Positions 48,673 through 60,830 of a stretch of 64,000 nucleotides of DNA are shown piece by piece. The DNA is from Dryomyza anilis. Lineage: Eukaryota; Arthropoda; Insecta; Diptera; Dryomyzidae. A program made the position numbers and the translations under genes. A model generated the notes under the pieces. It was not told the origin of the DNA. It worked only from the letters and a program-made list of their open reading frames with translations, and searched no databases. How positions within the stretch are numbered: the stretch's first letter is position 1; each line of letters begins with the position of its first letter. The DNA lies in NCBI GenBank assembly GCA_951804985.1, contig OX638130.1, forward strand, positions 122,029,593 to 122,093,592. The letters are read 5' to 3'.

Positions 48673-50306
48673 CACACAAAACATTCGTAACAAATGTAAA
48701 TTTGTGATTGTCTCATTGTTGCATTAAACATGTTTTTGTTTATTAAACAATGATTTTTAAAACTTTTTGTTTTTCCCACAAATATTTTGTAATGCGTACC
48801 GTCATTGTTCAGTACTTGTTATATTAACAAATACTTGTAAATCTTACAAATTCGCATTTGTGTATTTAATCAAAAAGAAGATTTCAGAATTGTTAATAAA
48901 ACAAAATCGTTATTATTTAGCATTTTGTTAAAAGGACAATGATTTTAGTAAAATAAATAAATGCAGGCTGTTGATTAAACAATTCAAAATAATTCTCTGT
49001 TATATGAACAAAATATATATTCGTTATGTGAACAGAGAAAATTGTATCTTTGTTACTGATTTGTTGCATGAACAGGCCATTTGTTTATTTATCGGCATTT
49101 GTTTATAATCGAAGAGTCATGACAAATTTTCTTCCTTATTATAAAGGCACAGGTGGTGCTGAAAAGTATATTTTTCAAACAAAATAAATTTGTTCATCGA
49201 ACAAAATAAATTTGTTCACTGAACAAAATTAATTTGTTTGTCGTTTGAACAAAAATACTTTATTAAACGAACAAGACAATTTGTTAATATAACAATAAAA
49301 GGTTATTGTAAATATTTGTAAAAATCACATATATTTTTGTTGACCGTACACAGAAAAAAATATTGTACGTATATATTAATAGCAAACAAAATGATATTAA
49401 TAGCAAACAAAATCGTATTCCAATTAAAAATATTAATGTATTTACTAATTCATTCATTCTATTTACACATTTTTTAATTAAAATATTAATAGGAATTAAT
49501 ATAATATAATTTCAATACAACTATATTTTTAATAGTATTAACTACTTTTATTTGTTACTTTTTATTTATCCATTTTCTTAAATTACAACACTGTTTTTTT
49601 CTTCTGGATTTCATTTTGTTTTTTGTTTGTGCGTCGGCGGCGTCGTTCAGTTTCTACTAACATTATTTTCTTCTACGTTGTTATTTTAAAACAGGATATT
49701 GCTTTATTTAGTGTATGTTATGTTATTAAAGCATTAAATGGCTCAATTTATTTTTGAGGTCAAGAATTTGAACAAACATGAATATCAAATTTTATGTCTG
49801 ACTCAATTAATTGGCCCCCCTGTAGAAGTTGTGAAAACTGACTTCGGTAAAACATTCGTTAGGTTGAAAGAATTTTACAAAGCATATCAAACAGTATAAA
49901 TACTTATTTAATATTTATTTTATGTTATATATTGAATTAAAGTATTTTTATTTTCATATGTTTCTATTCGACAAATATTTTATTTAATTTAACAAAATAT
50001 TTAATTGATCCAATTTCTATCGAATGAAATTTTTTGATGTTACTAATTAATTAATCAATGATTTAAAAATTCCCAATAAAAAATATAATCAATATGACAA
50101 AAAAATTAATTAAAGTTTCTCCAATTAACATATTCTCATTATTACGAATATGGGATTCAATGCTACTAAAAGTTACATCGGCTGAGTTTCAATTAAAAAT
50201 TAATTGGATTGATTAACATTTTAGTTATATTTACACACTTTTTTTTCTGTGTGTATATAAACAAATATTTTGTTACTTTAGACTGGATTTTGTTAATTTT
50301 TGTGTG
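48673..50306 (-). mobile_element. Element B: internally deleted relative of element A, host to a nested insertion
   Basis: The ends CACACAAAACATTCGTAACA (left) and CACACAAAAATTAACAAAAT (right, read inward) are bordered by TA. Without the insert 49349-50253 the copy is about 730 bp and follows both sub-terminal regions of element A in reverse complement (CATTGTTGCATTAAACATG; CTCTGTTATATGAACAAA; CATTTGTTTATTTATCGG; GGTTATTGTAAATATTTGTA). The coding interior of A is absent. Confidence 0.75.
49349..50253. mobile_element. Nested inverted-repeat element, CACAGAAAAAAATA end, TA duplication
   Basis: Its left end is CACAGAAAAAAATATTGTAC. Its right end, read inward, is CACACAGAAAAAAAAGTGTG, which differs by an extra CA. 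The host word GACCGTATATTAACAAATAT, intact at the corresponding place in element A (in complement at 28090-28110), is here split as GACCGTA and TATATAAACAAAT, which gives a TA duplication. A short open frame at 49738-49899 starts ATG and reads MAQFIFEVKNLNKHEYQILC...; it may be a relic exon. Confidence 0.75.
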
Positions 50307-52109
50307 TACGCTAACAGAATCTTAAAATTTAAAATGTTGAAATGGCAACAATGGTTTACTGTAAATCGTTTGAAAGCTGTCAAAAGTCTACTTCGAATTT
50401 CGAAAAACTGTCCAAATTCGAATTTCGCAAAACTGTCAAAAGTCAAATTCGAATTATTTTCGAAGTTTTGGTATGGGTCTTAACTTTACAACTGTGTGGC
50501 GTCATCTGGATTCTGTCAGTGAAACTAAGGATTAATAGGGTAAACGATGTTTTGTTTTTGTACGTTTTAATATTTGTTTTCAAAATGAATTTTATTTATT
50601 AACCAAAAAATATTTTATTATCAATGTAAAAAAACGCAACATTTCACTTGACTTGCTAATTTTTTTTTTACAAATTTATTTTGTTCATAATTAATATAAT
50701 TTTTTGATAATTTCAATTACTAGATTAAATTTTTTTTTTTTAGAAATTTCACTGTTTAAATCATTAAATTCAGCCAACTGCGGTTCAAACCAATTTTATA
50801 CATGCATTTTCGATTTAAACTGGTATCTAAAAAGGTATATAGTATGAAATATTTATTGAAAAAAAAAATATATATATTTTTAGAAAAAAAATTTTAAATA
50901 TGATCTGAATTTTCTTTTTTTTTTATTTGAAAAGAAAATTGTTAGGTCGTATTGTAGACTCCATATCAATTTTGATTCGTTTTGAATCTTTCTTTTAATA
51001 TTTTAACAATACATTGTTGTTGGCAGTTATAAAAAGAACCCATCAAATTATTAAAAGTGACCTGTCATTTTTTTTTTTAACAAACAGATTCACGAAATTT
51101 TTTACAGAAGCACAAATTTTATGCAAAATGCTATTTTGCCGTGCAATTATTAAAACTCTAAAACGTAAAAAATGCTACATTTCTTTTGCGTCTAGACGAC
51201 AAACAGGGACCTCCCTGCTATATGAACTGACCAAATGTTCAGTTTTTGTCATAATCACTTTTGTGCGCTCTAATATGATTATTTCTAAAATTGTGTGCCA
51301 AGTGCTAGTGTTTTTGCTCATTTAAAATTTGTGTCAAATTGCTCACGAAAAGAACCCTTTTACGTAGGATTTTTTGCAATATATCTTCTGCATGTGTCGA
51401 ATTTAAACTAATAATGATTTTCGCATGCCTGATTGTGTCCCGAAACTTTTGGCTACCAATTGAGTGTTTTATAAACGAGCCTAAGGATATTTTAATTTTG
51501 CGATCAACCTATAATTTTATAAAGTTCAAAATGATGTGTGCTGCAGAGCGACGTGTGCTAATTTAAAAAGTAATTTATGTAAATTGACATTTAGTTGACT
51601 GATGTTATCGATATTCAAAGGAGAACTAGTTAGGCAGTTTTTAGTAGCGCGATTCCGTAACTGCATAACGAAAATATTCGATATCGTTATGAAGAGAATG
51701 TAATTCTCGTTAGAGTTTGTCGCTAAAAGTAGTTAACGATATCGATTTTTGTCGATATAAACATAGGTAATCGTGAAATATGTCACATGTGAAATTTTGA
51801 AGATGGGAAATTTGGGTATTTGAAAGTTTTGATGCAAGTACAATTTTGAGATGCTGTATATCGACAGTTGTTACAGTAAAATCCTGAAAAATCTCGAAAT
51901 TACGACACCGAAAATCATAAACCTTGGCGTAACGGAAATTTTTGTTTTTCGAAAAAAGATTTCGGGGAAGAATGGACCGAAGAAAAACAGTCTCATGAAT
52001 TGTCTTTTTGGATGATAATTAGGTATTATTTTTTATTTTGTTACTACATTTATAACTCGAATAAGAAAGGTCCGAATAGAATAACCAGTCCATGCAAGTT
52101 TTTTTATAT
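50307..52109. other. AT-rich DNA, no gene recognised
   Basis: Several plus-strand open frames of 75-103 codons (50342, 51014, 51339) have unbiased, low-information sequences with no motif. Repeated AATTCGAA/TGTCAAAAGTC words at 50380-50450 form a short tandem repeat. Confidence 0.4.
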
Positions 52110-52645
52110 TGTTACGAAAAGATGTAATTTGCCCCATAGTGCAAGCATTCAGTAATAATAAATGAGACGCAAGACAATTCAGCGCACTAATCAATGTGTT
52201 AGAAAGAGACGGAAGATCATACAGCGTACTGAGCAATGTGCGAGAAAGAGATGGAAGATCAGCACATTAAAACACATGAGTGCGAATGAGATGCCAATAG
52301 CATGCGTTATTCACGAAACGAGTAGAATGTTCTCGAAATGAGTCGAAGCTTGTCGAAACGTGTCGAACTGATACCTGCAGTATATATGACCGACGCTTCT
52401 GAGGCACAGCACTTCAGTAGTGATTGGAAAGTGGTCGAGTACATCTCGTGTGTGATCAATGTCAAGTTAAAAAGTGGACATGCAGCAGTTGTTAGAATTT
52501 ATAATTAGTAAAGTTGTTTATTAAAGTGAATTAATAAAGTTATTTGTTATAATTTAAATCAAACATAAGCGTGTTTTTTATTTTGTACACAATCCTGAGA
52601 TAGGAACTTGTAGAACAATTTTCCTTAGACTGAATTTTCGTAACA
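52110..52645. mobile_element. Solo LTR (Gypsy-type), 536 bp
   Basis: It starts TGTTACGAAAA and ends TTTTCGTAACA, so the terminal inverted repeats are 11 bp and of TG...CA type. ATAT at 52106-52109 is repeated at 52646-52649, a 4-bp target duplication as expected for Gypsy-family integrases. Inside are a TATA-like GTATATATGACC (about 52380) followed by a GC-richer start region, and AATAAAG near 52527. No second LTR or internal coding is present, so it arose by LTR-LTR recombination. Orientation is taken as plus from the TATA and poly(A) order. Confidence 0.85.
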
Positions 52646-52697
52646 ATATATTTACCATAAAGTAGTACCCGTTGTAGTTCATGGTGTATGAGATATA

Positions 52698-54211
52698 TGC
52701 ACTCAGAAAACAAAAAACCAATAGTACGACTATTGATTCTAAAGGACACGAAACAATAGTTTTTCCTATTAATTCATTAGTTTTTATAGTATTTTGTACT
52801 TTTGTTTAGCTAATAAGCTTTACATGTTTGCATTCTTTTCTTATATTTTTCATGTTTTTTAAAAATTAATATTAACAATAACATATTCGTAAGTGTTTTT
52901 TTTTATAGTACTATTAGTTTTATATGTATATCTTATTGCTTATATAGGATAAAATTTTTAAAAACGAAGTTCATAGGATGAAAAGTATTGTTGTTATAGT
53001 TTTGTCATTTTCTTTTAATAGAATAAACTATAGCATCATTATGTTATATGATGCAAACTATTGATTTTGTTTGTATTTCATATTGTTTCTATAGGATGAA
53101 AATATTAAATATATACTTCATAGGATAAAAATAATTGTCTTAAGAGTTTTGTCATTTTGTTTTTATAGGATAAACTATAGCACTAATATGTTGTATATAA
53201 CAAACTATTATTTTTGCACGTATTTCCTATTTTTTTATATGATCATATTATTACATATAAACTTCATTCGATGAAAATTATTATGTTATAGTTGTACCAT
53301 TTTATTTTAATAGGATGCATAAATAGGATGAATAGAGTTACGATATAAATCGTTGAACATAATTTTATTAAGTTCAAATATAGATTTTTAATTTTATTCA
53401 TTTCCAGACTGACTTCGGTGTATCCATATTGTTGTACGAAATCAAAAATTAGCGAAGGAAGGCAGCACAAAACTTCAAGTCATGGACGTTTGCAAGTACA
53501 CACTTGGGATAATTTTTATTTCCATTTGACATTAAATTTTATATAACATGTATTTATTATTATTATTGTTTCAGTTGCATTATTTATTTTTCCAATAATA
53601 CTAATAGCATATAGAATTAATAGGATTAATCCTATTGAATGAAGATAAGAAACTATTATTTGAATAGTATGTATGTTATAGTTATATAATTTTAAAAGAA
53701 TATGATGTCCTAATACTAAATGATTTTTACTATTTATTTATGTTGTAATAAATTTAAAGCAATAGTCTGAATAATACAAATAATAATTTTATCATATTGA
53801 TATATTAGTATAAGTCGGTTTATTTTAATGTGATAAACTATTCTTTCAATGGGACATTCCGATATAAATAGGACATCACATTAATTTTTAATAGTAAAAA
53901 CTATTAAAATCAATAGTGAGATGCCACTATAATATCAATAGTACCCACACTATAATATAAATAGGAAAAATTGCACGAAACATAATTTTAATAGTAAAAA
54001 TCGTTGAATGGGACATTCCGATATAAATAGGACATCACAATAATTTTTAATAGTAAAAACTATTGAAATCAATAGTGAGATGTCACTATAATATCAATAG
54101 TACCCACACTATAATATTAATAGGAAAAATCCCACGAAAAATAATTTTAATAGTAAAAATCGTTGAATCAATAGGAATTCCTATGAATTTTATAGTTTTT
54201 GTTTGAGTGTG
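52698..54211. mobile_element. 1.5-kb inverted-repeat element with TA flanks and internal 159-bp repeats
   Basis: The ends TGCACTCAGAAAACAAAAAA (left) and CACACTCAAACAAAAACTAT (right, read inward) are imperfect inverted repeats bordered by TA. The interior is full of AATAGGA / TAATAGTAAAAACTATT words. A unit of about 159 bp starting GGGACATTCCGATATAAATA occurs at 53849-54007 and 54008-54166. No coding sequence is supported. Confidence 0.7.
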
Positions 54212-56439
54212 TACAAAAGTAGGCGCAACATAGACCATTTTTAATATACTTTTTAATACCAGAGAGCGTAGATAGACAAGTAATCAAAATTCTAAGTTTC
54301 ACTAATCTACCTCATATTGTTTTCATGGAATCATTATTTAAACCAACAGTCCAAATGACACTTAGACGGACATCGCTAAATTGACTCAGGAGGTGACGAT
54401 TATCAGATTTCTTTGATCATAATCAATCTCAAACAGCGTATTTACACGGGTCTTCTAAATTTAATTTTCCATTGCCCTAACTTTTTTCGTTTTCCAGCAA
54501 TATTGATTTCAATAGACAGGTGGACAAACTGATTTTTCAAACGTGGCACGCCTTCTTCTGTGTGTGAAAAAATTAAAGTGATTATGTATTTTTACTGCAG
54601 AATATAAAAAAGACGATCACAATTTTAAGTCTTTAATAAAATATTTAAAATTTGATTTAAAAAGTGATCAAATTTTTGGAAACATTTTTGGAAACGATTT
54701 CTTACAACTCTCTTAAGTTTAACAATGACTTATTGAAGAGATTTTTTTTAAAACCATATTCACACCCAACTCAAGAGCCTGTCAGTGCAAATAACTCTAG
54801 GACTTTTTCTGCGGTTACGTTTTCATTCAATGAATTCGACTTTTTTGGTTGGTTACTGCGATCGCAACCAGACAAAATACAACGAACCGGCAATTATAGC
54901 TGTTGTGGTCAGTTCGAAACCATTAGATGCACTATATACGGCTACTATATAAATTTACATAAGAATTAAGAAATTGAATGGGGCAAAAAGTGCGCTACGG
55001 CAAACACCTACCAGAGCAACGTAACGCAACTCAACGCATATGTGGTGCGGATCGAGGTGATCGCAAAATTTTAATAATACATTGCAGCAAAGAAGCCTGA
55101 GAAAGTTTATGCGCACAAAAAGAAAATAACAAAATATGCAAAAAAAAAACAAAATCACAACGACTTCGTTACGGTTTTGAAAGAGTGGCGTAATGCTGGG
55201 ACCAGAGTTGGCACTGATTCGATTCTGAAATGTGCTGCAGCAGAAGAGGGCCTCTCCAGAACAGTAGCAACAAGATCGGTCAATATATTTCAACACACAC
55301 TGAGAGCGCATCGTTCGGACGACGCATCTTCTGCGGCCGATGCGATACGCAAATGCATAAAGACCAGAAGCCGATCATTTCGTAATTACATTCAATAAAA
55401 AGGGTGTTTCACACTGTGAGAGTGGAACCCGTACCCACCGAACGCCCGGTATACCCCACTCAAAACTTCCCAGGCAGCTGAATTCGTTCGTTTCTGTTGA
55501 CGATCGCCACCGCAACGAGTTGTAGTTGTTGGTACTAACCACCGATAATTTGTAGCCGTCCGATGTACAACGATCGAGCCAATGATCGTTCCATTGATTA
55601 GTGTGTAGTTGGCTCAATTCAGCAGCGGCAGCAGCCAAATTGAATGCAAATTCTTAGAATCCACGTAATCCGTCGCAAGGCCTTAGAATATTCGCAGACC
55701 TTGATCCTTAATTTGAGCGATAATGTTAATGAGAGCTGGCCGACATTTTTTTTCATTTTATATTTTCGGCTGATTGATATGCCTGCCATTGTTGTTATTT
55801 TGTGTTATGCGGTGATGGTTATGGTGCCTGCTGATGTTGATGTTGATGTCGATGCTGATGTCGATGTTCGGTGTTGAAGAAGTTGTTCGCTGGTTGTGGG
55901 CTTCTGAAAAAAAGGAGTAACCTGCAAAGGCTCGTTACAGTTTAAGCTAAATAAAAAATTACAAAAAAACACTCCATAATTTGTTTTTGTCCTCCGATGT
56001 TGGTGGCTCCAGTGTGGGAAAAAGTTTTGCACAGCGTACTTTTAAAAAATTTGCATTTAATTTGTGCTCAATTTGTATTTTTGTTATATTTACTAATGAA
56101 GCTAACCGGAAATATTATAATAATGCGTTACACTGCTATATGATTTAAAGGTTTCGAAGTCATTCATAAAATTGAGCTTCGTTTTTTTTTGATAACGTGT
56201 GAACATTTCATTAATAACACTTTTCTGTCCGCTATCATTTTACGATATTCTGATGGAGTTCTAGATTTTAATTAAATAAATCCCATAATCAGTGTTTGTA
56301 GTTAATATACAATTTTCTTATTTTTTCTATATATTTTGGACTTTGACATTTTACCAATTAAAATTTTTAATCGGACTTCTTTTGTATTCTGTTGAGATAT
56401 ATTTTGAAATAATCCCAATGAAATTCGGGTGGTTCTGAC
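54212..56439. other. Spacer containing a GC-richer island at about 54870-55900
   Basis: The island has balanced composition, unlike the surrounding AT-rich DNA, with many CG dinucleotides, GCAGCGGCAGCAGCC and a GATGTTGATGTCGATG run (55832-55870). Open frames of 70-118 codons exist on both strands (54955-55311 and 55375-55638 minus; 55177-55398 plus), but none has a recognisable motif, and the 55638 frame lacks an ATG. It may be a promoter with a 5' exon of a gene mostly outside the window. Confidence 0.4.
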
Positions 56440-57099
56440 TAGAGATGCCTCCAAAATCAGGCACGCGCCCTTTAACATTTTTTTTATGTGTAGTTTCTAC
56501 CCCAATTTAAAAAAAACCCTTGGTATTTTAACCTTTTGTTAAAAATCTGTTGTTTTAGTTTTTCTTATTGATTTAAGAGAATAAAACTTAATTTTTGTAT
56601 TATTTATTACATATTCGGGTTCCAAGATTTTTAAAATTGTTGTTCCGATTCCGGTTTCAACCAACAAATTAAATAAGTTTCGAGTCCGGTTCCATACATT
56701 TTTAATAACGGTTCAGATTCCGATTCCCTGACAGGGACTATAATTTAGATTCCGGTTCTGGTTTCGATATATAGCGGTACCAATTCCAACCAGAAAAAAT
56801 ATATATGTTCCGATTCCAGTTCCGGTTCAACACATTTTTAATAACGATTCTGGTTTCAAAAATTTAAACGGTTCCGGTATTATTTTTCAAGTTTCGTTTA
56901 CTTTTTCATGTTTTACCGCGCTTTTTTCGTGTTTTGTCGTGTTTTTCCGTGTTTCTTCGTGTCTTTTAAAATCCCGTGTTTTATCGTGCTTCTCGTGCGT
57001 GCCTGTAAATTTACTCGTCGGGCTCATGCTCGTGCGTGTCACCTATCGGCGTGCCCGTGCTTGTCCGTGCCATCAAAAACAGGCACGCGCCCATCTCTA
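56440..57099. mobile_element. hAT-like non-autonomous element with perfect 8-bp target duplication
   Basis: GTTCTGAC at 56432-56439 is repeated exactly at 57100-57107. The element ends are TAGAGATG...CATCTCTA, followed by the sub-terminal word CAGGCACGCGCCC present near both ends in the same orientation (56458 and 57080). The interior holds CGGTTCCGATTCCGG-type and CGTGTTTTTCCGTG-type runs and no transposase. Confidence 0.9.
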
Positions 57100-57107
57100 G
57101 TTCTGAC

Positions 57108-58082
57108 CAAAGTTATGACCAGTCAAATGCAAAAATATTTATTGGAATTATAAAGTTTGCAGTGCTTTTAAAATTAGTAAATTATTTATTTTTTAATTTA
57201 TTTTGTTATTTTGGTTTAATTTATCAAATATTATAACGTATATAAAATATCTTTGGATTTCGACAACTTACTGAATTATAAATATGGAATTTGTGAGGCT
57301 ATATCCTGACCAAAACGCAAATATTTTTGTTTTTTATGCTATAACTCTTTATTTGCGAGAGATAAAATATTCGTGTAAAGGCATTAATTGTTTGCTTTTA
57401 AAACACGTATCGATTGGCATCATTATTTAAAAAAAAAAAAATCCAAATGTCATTTTTCCATTTGTTATTTGCAGGAAAAATGTTTAGCAAAATATTTTTA
57501 AATAATATGCCAATCGATAGGTGCTTTAAAAACAATTAATTTAAAAACAATTAATACGTTCACACAACTATTTTATCTTGCACCAATAAAGAGTTATAGT
57601 AAAAAAACGAAGAAATTTGAAAAATTGAAAATCTTGTCATGCCAAAAGGGCGAATCTTTTCGTTTTTTTGCTATAACTCTTTATTGGTGCAAGATAAAAT
57701 AGTGATGTAAAGGTATTTATTGTTTGTTTTCAAAGCACCTATCGATTGGCATCATTATTTAAACATAATTTGCCAAACATTTTTCTTGCAAAGTATAAAA
57801 ATTCAAAAATATATTATAAAATAATGATGATGATCGATAATTGCTTTAAAACAAACAATTAATGCCTTAACACCACTATTTTCTCTTACACCAATCAAAA
57901 GTTATGGCAAAAAACGCCCTTTTGGCATGACAACATTTTTAATTTTTCGAATTCGCCCTTTTGGTTTTGTCTTTTGTGGCTAGAAATATCCAACAAAACT
58001 TACACGATTTTGGCACAGTATACCTGAGAATATAAAAAAAACTGAAATGTTAAAAATAACACATTCGCCTCTTTGGCATGAT
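57108..58082 (-). mobile_element. Repeat family R, copy in reverse orientation
   Basis: In complement it begins TCATGCCAAAGAGGCGAATG, then TATACTGTGCCAAAATCGTG and CCACAAAAGACAAAACC, matching 25389-25545 closely. Two palindromic modules and the GCGTTTTGGTCAGGATATAG segment follow. The distal end is worn, next to a hAT-like insertion at 56440-57099. Confidence 0.75.
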
Positions 58083-58202
58083 AGTGACGATATATGTTTT
58101 TGATAACTAAAAAAAGTATATATTTGAATAGTATCAATAATTCTATGCTTCCTACTACGTTTTTGTCAAATCACTCTGTATGTTCGGAAATCAAAAAAAA
58201 AA

Positions 58203-58890
58203 AAATGATATCCAGTGTACTATAAAATCTGTTCCTTATGGTTTGGGGATAATATCACCACGAGCACCCATGCTCAAGCCTGGATTCGAACTCGAGACCT
58301 TTAGAATACAAGTCTAGCGCGCATTAGGGTTGTCCATCTGATAAAAAATATCGATGTTTTGGTCGATATAATTCATCGACTCGTTAGATCGAAGTTTTCC
58401 GATGTATCGAACCAAAATATCAATGTTTCGATGTATCGAATGAAAAATTATTAGGTAAATAATTTAAATTTTGATGAAGATTTTATAAGATTTTATTTGT
58501 CAAATAACCAAAATAAATAAGTGTTTGACTTGAAACATTTTCTTATTATACAAAGTAATTAAGGCGTTGGGAATCAAAAATGTCTAAGTCCATGTTATGC
58601 CATTTTGAGAAAAACACGAAAAACATGTATGAAGCAAATGGTTATTTAAAGTGTTTAATTTCAAATAGAATAATTTAAAATAAATAATTAAATTTAGCTA
58701 GTTTCGATTAGCAAATATGAATTTAACAATGATTCGATATATCAAAAAAATACATCGTTGTATCGAATAGATTCTGAGGCTTATATTGCATCGGAAAACA
58801 TCGATGTATCGAATCAATATATCGAGTGTTTATAAAACATCGATGAATTTTCGACAACCCTAATACCTCTGGACTGCTAAAGCCGGCCTC
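58203..58890 (-). mobile_element. tRNA-derived SINE split by a MITE
   Basis: On the minus strand, GGCCGGCTTTAGCAGTCCAG (head, from about 58890) continues across the MITE at 58327-58860 into GCGCGCTAGACTTGTATTCT and the B-box-like GAGTTCGAATCCAGG (58278-58292). A short body follows, ending GATATCA and a poly-T run at about 58195-58210. Removing the MITE restores a continuous tRNA-like head. Confidence 0.65.
58327..58860. mobile_element. MITE with GGGTTGTC ends and TA duplication
   Basis: The ends GGGTTGTC and GACAACCC are inverted repeats flanked by TA (58325-58326 and 58861-58862). The interior repeats ATCGATG and GTATCGAA words in both orientations around an AT-rich centre. It sits inside the anticodon-arm region of a SINE. 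Confidence 0.75.
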
Positions 58891-59230
58891 AAAATAATGA
58901 GTTTTTGTAACATTTATTTTTTTTTAAGATTTCAATTATTTTATATATTTTACAAAATTTTCGTAATTGCTATTTTTAGATAGTTTTTTATGAATTGATA
59001 TTCGTAATACCAAAATTACAAATCTCATACTACGTTTACACAAAGATTAATGCGACTAGGCAATTCGAAAGCCTTTTTTGTTAATTTGATTTTTTCCTTG
59101 TGTAATTTGTTCCTTTTATCGCAGTATTAATGCGAGTAGATGGAGAAATCACACGATATCGAACCAGTTCTCTTAATGATATCGAACGTCAAATTTTAAC
59201 TACATGGTAGGTAGTTATCGATACGTTGGC

Positions 59231-59400
59231 GATACGATAAATTTCGAAATCGCAAAGATATCGAAAAATATTATCGTTGTGATTAAATGTTTAAATCTCG
59301 TAGAATTTGAATTTTCAAGAAATACGATAAATTTTCGAAATCGGAAAGATATCAAAAATATTGCGATATCGATGTCATTAAATGTTTAAATCTCGAATAT
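59231..59400. repeat. Direct repeat, period about 90 bp
   Basis: ATACGATAAATTTCGAAATC, AAGATATCGAAAAATATT and ATTAAATGTTTAAATCTCG occur once from about 59233 and again from about 59322 with minor changes. Confidence 0.75.
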
Positions 59401-60830
59401 TGTCAAAGAATTTGACTGTTAACATTTTTTTAAAAATTTGAATAGAGAAAGCAACGAGATCAAACTTTTTTATTGAAGTTATTCGAGAAAGCTCTGATGC
59501 ATCGAAAGTCTCCGAAATATGGCTGACTGGGGTGTATATAACTTTTACTTTTGAAATTTCGTATTTCGTTGATGTACATGTTCAAGTTTTTTTGGCTTTT
59601 TAGTTAATATTCATAATGTCAAGAGAATATTATTGTAGTTAATAGCTCGAGGACAATCCTAAAATACTCCGAACAAAATTACGAAATGCTATTTCCTAAA
59701 TTAGATTTTCGTAATAAAGACGATTTTCGTTTTTTTTTAATTTTAATAATTCTTTATTATAATTCCAAAGTCCAAAAATAAAATTTTCACAATTTCATAT
59801 TTCGTTTGATCAATTTTAATTGTATTTACATATTTAACAAATAGAAATTTGTTAAATGAAAAGATATTATAAAATATTTTTTACATTGTGATTACAAAGA
59901 AGAAACTGTAAACATGTAAAACGAAATCTTAATGACGAGATATCGAAATTTTATTAATGTATGTCATTGACAACAATTTTCAAACATGAATATTAAACAA
60001 AAATTAAATTTATTATTATTGCTCACAAGTTTTTTTTTTAATTTTGACAATAATTATTATTAGATATTCTTAAAAATTTCGTAAATATACAAATATTTGT
60101 TCGTACTTTTTATATTCTGATGAAATTTCACCATTTTTTTGTAATAAACAATAATAATATTCGTATTTTGTAACATTGCGAAATTTTGAAATGACTATTT
60201 TCACGAATATTGGAAAATTTAACACATATTTTAAGTATATTTTTTAGTGTAATACTGTTCGTAACAATGTTGCCAGTTGAACAAACAAAAAAAAAATATA
60301 TATTATGCTGGGCCTTCACAGCGTGGGCTTGAATTGCGTGTATGCTTCAAGGATTGTCACACATGCCATCATAAACTGGCAATGTTCGTGTCATAATACA
60401 AAAAGCTGACAAGGACACCCACCTTATGGGCATGTCTTCGATGAAGTCTCTCTTTTTGGGAATGGTCTACACAAAGATTAGTTAGAAATTAGTTTAATAA
60501 ACAAAAATATTGGTGCTTTTAGTAAATATTAATATTGTAATTTCGTAAAAAGTTGTTATTAATTTGTCAAAAAAATCGGAAATTCCAGTGACAGAATAAA
60601 ACGTAAACGACGACAAAATGAACAATTAAAAATTTCGGTGATTAAAATTTCTGTACCTTTAACAGCTTTTTCATGGTTTTGGTTCCGATTTAAGAGGTAT
60701 ACATAAAATCTATATCAGTTCTTCAAATGGAACACGTTTTAGTATAGTAGAGTTTTGTGTTTTGTAAAATAGAGTCAGATTACAGATTTATTGTAAAAAT
60801 TTGAAACAGTACTAGTTCTTCCTTACATAC
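59401..60830. other. AT-rich non-coding DNA
   Basis: No gene is supported. The patch 60300-60480 is less AT-rich (GGCCTTCACAGCGTGGGC, GGCATGTCTTCGATGAAG) but has no recognisable product. Confidence 0.4.

Noticed and set aside
51014..51566. Two plus-strand frames of 103 and 75 codons
   Set aside because: Composition is as expected for AT-rich DNA by chance, with no family signature and no convincing splice sites.
54955..55638. Minus-strand frames of 118 and 87 codons as a gene
   Set aside because: The 87-codon frame has no ATG and an in-frame stop just upstream. Neither frame has a recognisable motif or matching splice sites.
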